9,305 bases of DNA from an uncultured Lachnospiraceae bacterium (GTDB taxonomy: Bacteria > Bacillota > Clostridia > Lachnospirales > Lachnospiraceae): the NCBI GenBank assembly GCA_900539175.1, contig UQAW01000105.1, positions 1-9,305 on the forward strand. The letters are read 5' to 3'. How positions within the stretch are numbered: position 1 is the stretch's first letter; the number at the start of each line of letters is the position of its first letter. The notes beneath the pieces were generated by a model that saw only the letters and a list, made by a program, of their open reading frames with translations, was not told where the DNA came from and did no database searches. Shown here piece after piece: positions 1-5,870 of the stretch. The position numbers and the translations under genes were made by a program.

Positions 1-162
1 TTTCATGCTTGCATGAAAAAGCATGACTTTGGGACCCGTAAAACATGAGAAAGTAGCCCGAACAGGGCGGATTTCGAATGTTTTTCGGATTGCGGGAGCA
101 TGAAATGCGGAGCAATCCGTGTATCATAGGGGTCAAAATACCTTTTGACCCCAACATCATAG
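1..162. repeat. Cluster of inverted repeats in a gene-free stretch
   Basis: No gene is supported in 1-256. The first 160 bases carry four hairpin-forming inverted repeats in a row. At 1-18, TTTCATGC faces GCATGAAA across 2 bases. At 56-68, GCCC faces GGGC across 5 bases. At 86-119, CGGATTGC faces GCAATCCG, with a nested GCAT/ATGC stem at 98-108. At 129-152, GGGGTCAAAA faces TTTTGACCCC across 4 bases. The motif GCATGA also recurs at 11, 21 and 98, and ATCATAG occurs at 123-129 and 156-162, on either side of the last palindrome. No T-run follows any of them, so they do not look like terminators. They could be a palindromic intergenic repeat or a structured RNA; the sequence alone does not decide. 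Confidence 0.5.
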
Positions 163-185
163 TGATTAAAAAATAAGAAAAAATA

Positions 186-214
186 CTGGAAATTTCTGCT
201 CGCTCCTGTATAAT
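186..214 (+). promoter_or_regulatory. Likely promoter of the thiamin salvage operon
   Basis: A perfect -10 box, TATAAT, lies at 209-214. A weak -35 candidate, CTGGAA, lies at 186-191 with a 17-base spacer. Transcription would start near 221 and leave a leader of about 35 bases before the NUDIX gene, too short for a riboswitch. Confidence 0.5.
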
Positions 215-256
215 CTATGTTAAAGTATGTTTGAAGCTGGAAAGGGAGGGCGGGGT

Positions 257-751
257 ATGGAAGTATGGGATTTGTATGATGAGGACAGAGAACCACTTGG
301 GATCACCCATGAACGGGGTATTCCCATGAAGGAGGGAACCTATCATGTAGTTGTTGATATCTGGACAGTGACACCGGAAGGGAAGATTTTACTGACGCAG
401 AGGCATCCTGAAAAAAAATTCGGATTAAAATGGGAATGTACAGGCGGATCGGTTCTGGCAGGTGAGAGCAGTGTAGAAGGTATACTGCGGGAATTGAAAG
501 AGGAGGTTGGAATCTGCGCAAAGCCGGAGGAGCTTACACTTTTGGATACTGTTCGTTTGGAGGAACGTTTTGTGGACACTTATATCAGCAAAAGGCCTGT
601 GGACCTTATGAAACTCAAGCTGCAGGATACGGAGGTTGTGGATGCAAGGCTGGTGGACTTTGAGGAATTATGCCGGGAGTGGGAAGCGGGAAATGTGATG
701 CCCAGGCGTTTTGCGAGATATAAAGATAAGTTAAGGGGATATTTAGAATGA
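257..751 (+). CDS. NUDIX hydrolase heading the thiamin operon
   Basis: A 164-residue NUDIX hydrolase that would cleave a nucleoside diphosphate-like substrate (X-P-P). The NUDIX box is complete at residues 64-86: G64, five residues, E70, seven residues, then RELKEEVGI, with the metal-binding glutamates at 79, 82 and 83. The N-terminus (MEVWDLYDEDREPLG) resembles small NUDIX proteins related to isopentenyl-diphosphate isomerase. I chose ATG 257 over an in-frame ATG at 227 because AGGGAGGG lies at about 243-250 at the proper distance, and the upstream ten residues are not family-like. Its end overlaps thiD by ATGA, so the two are very probably cotranscribed and translationally coupled. The substrate cannot be read from the sequence. 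By context it may act on a thiamin-related diphosphate or a damaged form of one; this is inference. Confidence 0.9.
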   Translation: MEVWDLYDEDREPLGITHERGIPMKEGTYHVVVDIWTVTPEGKILLTQRHPEKKFGLKWECTGGSVLAGESSVEGILRELKEEVGICAKPEELTLLDTVRLEERFVDTYISKRPVDLMKLKLQDTEVVDARLVDFEELCREWEAGNVMPRRFARYKDKLRGYLE

Positions 752-1530
752 AAACAGCATTGACAATTGCAGGCAGCGATTCCAGCGGAGGTGCAGGAAT
801 TCAGGCAGATCTGAAAACGATGATGGCCCATCGGGTATACGGAATGAGTGCAATTACAGCATTGACCGCACAGAATACTCTGGGAGTGGCGGGAATTATG
901 GAGGTGACACCAGAGTTTCTTGCACAGCAGCTGGATTGCATCTTCACGGATATTTATCCGGATGCGGTAAAAATCGGGATGGTGTCATCCGCAGGATTGA
1001 TTCAGACCATTGCAGAAAAACTGGGGAAGTACGAGGCAAAAAACATTGTGGTCGATCCGGTTATGGTAGCAACCAGCGGTTCCAGGCTGATTCGTGAGGA
1101 TGCTGTTTCGGCTTTGCAGGAACAGCTCTTTTCGTTAGCTTCTTTGATTACGCCCAATATTCCGGAAGCAGAAATTCTGGCAGGGATGAAGATTACCGAT
1201 GAGCAGGAAATGGTGCAGGCTGCTGAGAAAATCGGAATAAAATACGGATGTGCAGTACTGTGCAAGGGCGGTCATCAGTTAAATGATGCCAACGATCTGC
1301 TGTACAGGAATGGTGAAGCAATCTGGTTTCGGGGAAAACGAATTGACAATACAAATACCCACGGGACCGGATGTACCTTGTCCAGTGCAATTGCATCGAA
1401 TCTTGCCATAGGCTGTACAATGGAGGAAGCAGTGAAGCGTGCAAAAGAATATCTGTCCGGGGCACTGGAGGACATGCTGGATCTGGGAAAAGGAAGCGGC
1501 CCCATGAATCATGCATACATATTGAATTGA
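748..1530 (+). CDS. thiD: Hydroxymethylpyrimidine / phosphomethylpyrimidine kinase ThiD
   Basis: Ribokinase-fold kinase of 260 residues, the usual ThiD length. It phosphorylates hydroxymethylpyrimidine (HMP) to HMP-P and then HMP-PP, the pyrimidine donor for ThiE, in the cytoplasm. The N-terminus shows the family signature TIAGSDSSGGAGIQADLKT at residues 6-24. DPVMVATSGSRL is at 103-114, the TPNIPEAE segment at 135-142, and the HGTGCTLSSAIA anion-hole and catalytic motif at 205-216, including C209. Start ATG 748 overlaps the NUDIX stop by four bases and has AAGGGG at 733-738, nine bases upstream. No terminator is visible between thiD and the leader before thiW. The assignment is secure; whether it also acts as a pyridoxal kinase cannot be judged. 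Confidence 0.95.
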   Translation: MKTALTIAGSDSSGGAGIQADLKTMMAHRVYGMSAITALTAQNTLGVAGIMEVTPEFLAQQLDCIFTDIYPDAVKIGMVSSAGLIQTIAEKLGKYEAKNIVVDPVMVATSGSRLIREDAVSALQEQLFSLASLITPNIPEAEILAGMKITDEQEMVQAAEKIGIKYGCAVLCKGGHQLNDANDLLYRNGEAIWFRGKRIDNTNTHGTGCTLSSAIASNLAIGCTMEEAVKRAKEYLSGALEDMLDLGKGSGPMNHAYILN

Positions 1531-1580
1531 CAAAGATACGATGCAGAGAGGAAACAAACAATAATTGCCGATTCACAAGA

Positions 1581-1682
1581 GGCGGAATTGAGGGGGAGCG
1601 CCCTGGATTCCGGTGAGGAGGATTTATATAGCGAGGGAATCCGTGTTTCGGAGTGAGAGGAAGTAAGGGAACTTCGACCGCC
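1581..1682 (+). promoter_or_regulatory. Structured leader RNA candidate before thiW, class unknown
   Basis: The 179-base gap between thiD and thiW has a foldable core. A closing stem pairs GGCGG (1581-1585) with CCGCC (1678-1682). Inside it are a hairpin AGGG/CCCT (1591-1604), a seven-pair stem GGATTCC/GGAATCC (1605-1611 with 1636-1642), and a hairpin GAAGT/ACTTC (1660-1675). An alternative hairpin TCCG/CGGA (1640-1652) would compete with the seven-pair stem, which could give two states. I do not see the conserved TPP riboswitch segments (CTGAGA, or the AATGCC-GCGTAGGGA type). It does not match the other riboswitch or T-box consensus sequences I know. No poly-T terminator follows, so control, if any, would act on translation or RNA stability. 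Confidence 0.4.
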
Positions 1683-1709
1683 AATAATACAATATGAGAA
1701 AGGAAAGGT

Positions 1710-2318
1710 ATGATGGAGAAAGAAAGAGTTCATATTTTTCGTATGGTAATGCTGGCGATGATGGTGGCGATCGGAGTTGTTATTTCACCGATTCTTCGGA
1801 TTGAGGGTATGTGTCCTACGGCGCATCTGATCAATATCGTATGTTCCGTGTTGATGGGACCCTGGTATTCTCTTTTATGTGCAACTTTGATCGGTATCAT
1901 CCGGATGATGTTTATGGGGATTCCGCCCCTTGCATTGACGGGGGCTGTGTTTGGTGCCTTTTTATCCGGTGTTTTTTATCGGTTATCGGGCGGCAGGATT
2001 ATCTGTGCTGTTCTGGGAGAGATTTTCGGAACCGGTATCATTGGTTCGATGGTCTCTTATCCGGTGATGGCATTTTTGATGGGCAGGGACGGATTGAATG
2101 CGTTTTTCTATACGCCAATGTTTATCGGGGCAACAGTCATGGGCGGAACGGCGGCCTATATTTTCCTGAAAGCATTGAGTAAATCTGGTCTTTTGGCAAA
2201 ATTTCAGTTGAGTCTTGGAGCAAAAGTATATGATAAAGGATATGTTAAGACTGCGCAGGCAGATGAAACAGGAAGAACCACTGATACATTGTATCACGAA
2301 TCCGATTTCCATTCATGA
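1710..2318 (+). CDS. thiW: ThiW, predicted thiazole transporter S-component
   Basis: Integral membrane protein of the ThiW family, the substrate-binding component of an energy-coupling-factor type transporter predicted to import the thiazole moiety (HET) of thiamin. The family pattern is clear: a hydrophobic helix at residues 10-28, CPTAHLINIVCSVLMGPWYS at 35-54, LIGIIRMMF at 60-68, LTGAVFGAFLSGVFYRL at 76-92, GEIFGTGIIGSMVSYPVMA at 103-121, and a last helix at about 134-156. Start ATG 1710 is preceded by AGGAAAGG (1701-1708); ATG 1713 is equally possible. The protein is 202 residues, longer than the roughly 160-170 typical of the family. The surplus is a hydrophilic tail from about residue 160 that runs 89 bases into thiM in another frame. 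The energising EcfA/EcfT components would be elsewhere in the genome. Confidence 0.9.
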   Translation: MMEKERVHIFRMVMLAMMVAIGVVISPILRIEGMCPTAHLINIVCSVLMGPWYSLLCATLIGIIRMMFMGIPPLALTGAVFGAFLSGVFYRLSGGRIICAVLGEIFGTGIIGSMVSYPVMAFLMGRDGLNAFFYTPMFIGATVMGGTAAYIFLKALSKSGLLAKFQLSLGAKVYDKGYVKTAQADETGRTTDTLYHESDFHS

Positions 2319-3084
2319 TTGTGCGAACGTAATATTAGCGGCAGGGGGAAGACCGATTATGGCGGAGCATCCCCGGGAGGCGGCGCAGATCACGGAGAGA
2401 GCCAAAGCTTTGATGCTGAATCTGGGGAATATTACCGATGTGCGTATGGAGTCGATGGAGCTCTCTCTGAAGGCAGCAAAGGAAAAGGAAATCCCTGTAT
2501 TGTTGGATTTGGTAGGGACGGCCTGCAGCAACCTGCGTTTAAATTATGCAAGACATTTGTTGGAGATCGGCGGGATTTCCATCTTAAAAGGAAATATGTC
2601 AGAACTTCTTGCGGTTACAGGGAAACCTTCTCACAGCATTGGCATTGATGCAGGTTGGGAGGATGCTTTGAACGAGCAGAATCTGCCGGAGATATTGGAG
2701 GATTTCCGGAAACTGTCCCGGAAAACAGGGACTGTTATTCTGGCAAGCGGAAGAGAAGATTTGATTCTAGATGAAAAAGAAGCATATCTGGTATCCAATG
2801 GTGTCAGAATGCTGTCGCAGATAACGGGAACCGGATGCATGCTGGGAGCGATCTGTACTGCTTATCTGGCAGGAAAGGAGCCTGTGGCAGCAGCGTTGCT
2901 CGGTGTGACGATGATGGGAATTGCGGGTGAGTTTGCGGCTTTTGAATGCCGGGGACCGGGAAGTTTTCAAAGGGAATTGCTGGATTGGCTGTATACGATG
3001 GAAGATCGTACGCTGGAGAAACAAAGCCGAATTCAGAGGATTTTTGGTACGAAAGGAGCAGAACAGTGCGTGATAAGAAATTAG
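2230..3084 (+). CDS. thiM: Hydroxyethylthiazole kinase ThiM
   Basis: Cytoplasmic kinase that phosphorylates hydroxyethylthiazole, giving the thiazole phosphate used by ThiE. From ATG 2230 the protein has 284 residues. It carries PLIHCITNPISIHDCANVIL at 17-36, RPIMAEHP at 41-48, LNLGNI at 63-68, ILKGNMSEL at 118-126 and the ATP-site ITGTGCMLGA at 198-207. I chose ATG 2230 because GGAG at 2217-2220 lies nine bases upstream; TTG 2215 in the same frame would put the start on top of that site. The loop usually written DPVGVGA reads DLVGTAC at 93-99, a departure noted separately. The 5' end lies inside thiW (89-base overlap), and the 3' end overlaps thiE by 19 bases, so the three genes are tightly coupled. 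Confidence 0.93.
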   Translation: MIKDMLRLRRQMKQEEPLIHCITNPISIHDCANVILAAGGRPIMAEHPREAAQITERAKALMLNLGNITDVRMESMELSLKAAKEKEIPVLLDLVGTACSNLRLNYARHLLEIGGISILKGNMSELLAVTGKPSHSIGIDAGWEDALNEQNLPEILEDFRKLSRKTGTVILASGREDLILDEKEAYLVSNGVRMLSQITGTGCMLGAICTAYLAGKEPVAAALLGVTMMGIAGEFAAFECRGPGSFQRELLDWLYTMEDRTLEKQSRIQRIFGTKGAEQCVIRN

Positions 3085-3707
3085 ATATGACTTTGTATCT
3101 GGTGACAGACAGCAGCTATCATACGGAGGAGACATTTCTTTCTGCCGTGGAGGAGGCGTGCAAAGGCGGAATTACCCTGCTGCAGCTGCGGGAAAAAAAT
3201 ATCGGCGGAAGGGAATATCTGGATAAGGCAAGAAAGGTAAAAGCAATTACAGATCAATATCAGGTGCCTTTGATTATTGATGACAGGGTCGATGTAGCTC
3301 TTGCCTGCGATGCGGCGGGTGTTCATGTGGGAAGCAGTGATCTTCCGGTGGCGGAAGCGCGAAAATTGATGGGACCGAAAAAAATCGTAGGAGCAACGGC
3401 AAAGACTGTGGAGACGGCAAAGAAAGCGTATGAAGACGGAGCCGATTATCTGGGAGTCGGTGCAATCTACCCGACAACCACAAAGGTTGTGACAGTTTTG
3501 ACGGAGGTTTCCACATTGGAGGCCATCTGCCATGCGGTTCCGATTCCGGTTGTTGCAATCGGTGGGCTGAATAGTACCAATCTAAGCGTGCTGGAGGGAA
3601 CCTCCATCGATGGGATTGCGGTGGTTTCTGCCATTATGAAAGCAGAGAATCCAAGGAAAGCATCCGAGAAATTGCGAGAAGATGTATTGAGAATTACGAG
3701 ACAATGA
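3066..3707 (+). CDS. thiE: Thiamin-phosphate synthase ThiE
   Basis: TIM-barrel enzyme of 213 residues, the usual family length, that condenses HMP-PP with thiazole phosphate to thiamin monophosphate, releasing pyrophosphate. Motifs: LYLVTD at 10-15, LLQLREKN at 38-45 (HMP-PP binding Q40, R42, K44), PLIIDDRVDVALA at 68-80 with the metal-site aspartate D73, AGVHVGSSDLP at 84-94, ADYLGVGAIYPTTTK at 126-140, IPVVAIGGLN at 160-169 and GIAVVSAI at 183-190. The start is GTG 3066: GGAG at 3055-3058 is seven bases upstream and the protein then begins MRDKKLDMTLYLVTD. ATG 3087 would be too far from the site and gives a shorter N-terminus. It overlaps thiM by 19 bases and is the last gene before a strong terminator. 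Confidence 0.94.
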   Translation: MRDKKLDMTLYLVTDSSYHTEETFLSAVEEACKGGITLLQLREKNIGGREYLDKARKVKAITDQYQVPLIIDDRVDVALACDAAGVHVGSSDLPVAEARKLMGPKKIVGATAKTVETAKKAYEDGADYLGVGAIYPTTTKVVTVLTEVSTLEAICHAVPIPVVAIGGLNSTNLSVLEGTSIDGIAVVSAIMKAENPRKASEKLREDVLRITRQ

Positions 3708-3712
3708 AAAAG

Positions 3713-3768
3713 TCCTGTTCGGGAAGGGAATATAGAAGTGTGTATTCCTTTTCTGAACAGGATTTTTT
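3713..3768 (+). terminator. Rho-independent terminator of the thi operon
   Basis: Starting six bases after the thiE stop, a nearly continuous stem of about 22 pairs runs from TCCTGTTC (3713-3720) to GAACAGGA (3755-3762). It has a few G-U pairs and a six-base loop at 3735-3740, and is followed by TTTTTT (3763-3768). Five A residues at 3707-3711 mean the hairpin would also work on the opposite strand, but no gene converges here. Confidence 0.92.
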
Positions 3769-3773
3769 GTAAA

Positions 3774-3792
3774 CGGACATGGCGGCTGTCCG
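3774..3792. repeat. Small inverted repeat after the thi terminator
   Basis: CGGACA (3774-3779) pairs with TGTCCG (3787-3792) around a seven-base loop. It is not followed by a T-run. Its role is unknown; it could be an operator half-site pair or chance. Confidence 0.3.
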
Positions 3793-3815
3793 GGACTTTC
3801 ATAGTAAGAGAAGTG

Positions 3816-3859
3816 TTGCTTGCAGAAGAATTCTTCTTATGGTAAGGTTATATAGGAGG
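3816..3859 (+). promoter_or_regulatory. Possible promoter with palindromic operator for the TPM/SPFH operon
   Basis: A -35-like TTGCTT (3816-3821) and a -10-like TATGGT (3838-3843) are 16 bases apart. Between them lies a perfect 14-base palindrome, AGAAGAATTCTTCT (3824-3837), well placed to be an operator. AGGAGG (3854-3859) follows closely. The boxes are weak matches, so the promoter is tentative; the palindrome is directly visible. Confidence 0.35.
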
Positions 3860-3864
3860 ATGAG

Positions 3865-4050
3865 GTGAAAGGAGAAGCGGCAGTCAGGGCTTGTGATCTC
3901 ATAAGGAATAACAGGAAAGCTGAACTGCTGCGGATAGAAAAAAGTGAAGAAAAGAATAACTGGATTTGCAGTGGGTATCCTGCTGATTGGGCTTGTTCTG
4001 ACGGTGGAGGCTGGGACCAGTCAAGTGGATACTTCAAGGAAAGTTTATGA
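3865..4050 (+). CDS. Possible small upstream ORF overlapping the TPM gene
   Basis: A 61-codon frame beginning with GTG 3865, five bases after the best Shine-Dalgarno in the area (AGGAGG, 3854-3859). The product would start MKGEAAVRACDLIRNNRKAE. I recognise no domain, and its second half is only the shifted reading of the signal-peptide region of the TPM gene. It may be translated to feed ribosomes to the weakly initiated GTG 3944. Alternatively it is the true N-terminus of the TPM protein, joined by a one-base shift in the A6 run at 3938-3943. Confidence 0.25.
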   Translation: MKGEAAVRACDLIRNNRKAELLRIEKSEEKNNWICSGYPADWACSDGGGWDQSSGYFKESL

Positions 4051-4741
4051 TTATGCCGGACTTCTGTCGGAAGATCAGGCAGAATCCCTGGAAGCTTATG
4101 CGGAGGATTTGTCTGAGTCATATGAGGCGGATTTTGTGGTAGTTACAATCATGGAGAACCCCAGAATATCTGCTCAGGATTATGCGGACCGTTTTTTCGA
4201 TGATAATTATTTCGGTTTCGGACGGAAAGAGGAGGAATACGGGAAAGGTGATGGAATGCTTTTCCTGATTGATATGGAGAACCGGGAATATGTGTTGTCT
4301 ACCTCAGGGGTATTTTATAAGGCGATGAATGACTCTGATGTGGAAGAATTTCTGGATTATGTGGAAGGGGATATGCGTGCCGGTGATTATTATGAAGCAT
4401 GTCGAAAAGCCCTGGAAAAAGGTTCCAGAGAGCTGGAGTCCAGACACGCATTGGAAATCTGGTTTCCCATTCTGGGAGGCGTATTGTCAGCAGCGTTGGT
4501 TACAGGAATCACACTTGCCATATTGATTCGTAACAGTAGGAAATCGAGACTGGCTACAGAGGCAGGAAGATATATGGTGTCGGATTCCTTACATATCACA
4601 CGCTGTCATGAAGTGATGACGGGAAGCCATACCACGGTGTCGCCGCTGCCGAAAGATTCGGACCATGGAAACAGCGGGGGCGGCGGAAGTCATAGATCCA
4701 GCGGCGGAGCAACTCATGGCGGCGGAAGCCGGGGATTCTAA
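3944..4741 (+). CDS. TPM-domain (YgcG/YdjH-like) membrane protein
   Basis: A 265-residue exported or membrane protein. Residues 1-23 form a signal peptide or anchor (MKKRITGFAVGILLIGLVLT). Residues 34-165 are a TPM domain, opening VYDYAGLLSEDQAESLEAYA, with ADFVVVTIMEN at 62-72, YADRFFDDNYFGFGR at 80-94, GDGMLFLIDMENREYVLSTSG at 102-122 and the acidic helix after it. A transmembrane helix follows at about 173-195. The tail, residues 241-265, is rich in Gly, Ser and His, as usual for this family. The domain would face outside the cell. Start GTG 3944 is the first start after an in-frame TAG at 3935-3937, but only a weak GGA precedes it. It forms an operon with the zinc-ribbon and SPFH genes, matching YdjH of B. 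subtilis. The biochemical activity of the family is not settled. Confidence 0.85.
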   Translation: MKKRITGFAVGILLIGLVLTVEAGTSQVDTSRKVYDYAGLLSEDQAESLEAYAEDLSESYEADFVVVTIMENPRISAQDYADRFFDDNYFGFGRKEEEYGKGDGMLFLIDMENREYVLSTSGVFYKAMNDSDVEEFLDYVEGDMRAGDYYEACRKALEKGSRELESRHALEIWFPILGGVLSAALVTGITLAILIRNSRKSRLATEAGRYMVSDSLHITRCHEVMTGSHTTVSPLPKDSDHGNSGGGGSHRSSGGATHGGGSRGF

Positions 4742-4762
4742 GCGGGGCAGGAGGAGAAAGAA

Positions 4763-5857
4763 ATGGCAAAAAATATGAATTACCGATGTCTGCACTGCGG
4801 CGCTGATCTGGCGTGGAATCCGGATGCACAGACATGGAAGTGTGAATATTGTGACAGTGAATTTTCTCTTGAGGAGCTGAAAGCAGCCGGAAAGGGGGAG
4901 ATTCAGGAAGAGAGCATTTTGCAGGGGCAGGTGACCGAAGAAGAAACCACAACGGATGGAACAACTGCAGCAAATGGTTCCCATCTGGTGGAATACACCT
5001 GTGATTACTGCGGAGCAAAGGTCATTACAGATGAGACAACGGCGGCTACGTTTTGTGCATATTGTCAGAGTCCGATTGTTGTTTCGTCCCAGTTGGTTGG
5101 GAACTTTAAGCCTGAGAAAGTGATACCCTTTACCAAAACGAAAGAAGCGGTGATGATGGAGTATCGTTCTTTTGTTAAAAAACCACTAACACCGAAACTC
5201 TTTTATGAAAAGAATCATATTGAGAAACTGACAGGGGTCTATATTCCATTCTTCCTGTATGATACCACAGGGAGCGGGGAACTTGAGGTTCACGGAACCA
5301 GGGTGAAGGTCTGGCAGGACAGGAAGAACCGATACACGAAGACGGATACGTATCGTTGTGAACTGGAAGGTTCTGTGGATTTTAAAGATGTTCCGGTGGA
5401 TGCATCCTCGAAAACCGATGATGCGGCTATGGACTCCATCGAACCCTTTGATTTTACGAAGCTGGCAGACTTTTCTCCTGCATATCTGGCAGGATTTATG
5501 GCGGAGCGATATGATGTGGGAGAGTCAGAGACGAAAGACAGGATGGAGCGCAGGGTAACACATTCGCTGAAAGAGAAGCTGCTTTCAAAAGCTCCGGTTT
5601 ATGACAGCAGGAGTATTATCCGTGAGAACCTTCACCTGAACACGAAGGAGCGCAGATATGTACTTCTTCCTGTCTGGATTTTGAATACCCGTTATCATGG
5701 CGAAGATTATCTGTTTGCAATGAATGGGCAGACCGGAAAATTTGTGGGAAATCTGCCAATTGATAAGAAAAAACTATTGTTGTATGGACTGGGAACTTTT
5801 GCAGGAAGTTTTGCATTGGTTTGGGGAATCATCAGTCTGATTGTAAGAGGATTATAG
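4763..5857 (+). CDS. Membrane-anchored double zinc-ribbon protein (YdjG-like)
   Basis: A 364-residue protein with two four-cysteine zinc ribbons at the N-terminus: C9, C12, C27, C30 (RCLHCG, CEYC) and C80, C83, C98, C101 (TCDYCG, FCAYC). They are separated by an acidic Thr/Glu-rich linker (about 40-75). The middle is a long soluble domain containing GVYIPFFLYD (158-167) and RYVLLPVWILNTRY (298-311), and a hydrophobic helix sits at about 338-362. The ribbons therefore lie in the cytoplasm if the protein is anchored by its C-terminus. AGGAGG at 4749-4754 is eight bases before ATG 4763, and the gap from the TPM gene is 21 bases. Such proteins are usually annotated as TFIIB-type zinc-ribbon proteins. 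The neighbours point to a YdjG-like partner in membrane-stress defence rather than a transcription factor. Confidence 0.85.
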   Translation: MAKNMNYRCLHCGADLAWNPDAQTWKCEYCDSEFSLEELKAAGKGEIQEESILQGQVTEEETTTDGTTAANGSHLVEYTCDYCGAKVITDETTAATFCAYCQSPIVVSSQLVGNFKPEKVIPFTKTKEAVMMEYRSFVKKPLTPKLFYEKNHIEKLTGVYIPFFLYDTTGSGELEVHGTRVKVWQDRKNRYTKTDTYRCELEGSVDFKDVPVDASSKTDDAAMDSIEPFDFTKLADFSPAYLAGFMAERYDVGESETKDRMERRVTHSLKEKLLSKAPVYDSRSIIRENLHLNTKERRYVLLPVWILNTRYHGEDYLFAMNGQTGKFVGNLPIDKKKLLLYGLGTFAGSFALVWGIISLIVRGL

Positions 5858-5870
5858 GAGGAATGTAAAA

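Noticed and set aside
129..152. Reading the GGGGTCAAAA palindrome as a terminator
   Set aside because: There is no T-run on either strand after the stem.
1..256. TPP riboswitch before the thiamin operon
   Set aside because: The conserved CTGAGA and GCGTAGGGA-type segments are absent, and the likely promoter leaves only about 35 leader bases.
3..296. 97-residue minus-strand frame over the left gene-free stretch
   Set aside because: It crosses the palindromes and the start of the NUDIX gene. Its composition (Phe, His, Pro, Tyr) is that of chance translation.
1193..1684. 163-residue open frame on the minus strand over the thiD end and the thiW leader
   Set aside because: No recognisable domain and no good ribosome binding site, and it covers the conserved GTGC end of thiD in reverse.
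2946..3065. ThiE starting at the in-frame ATG 2946
   Set aside because: The extra 40 residues are an out-of-frame reading of the ThiM end, and GTG 3066 has a well-placed GGAG.
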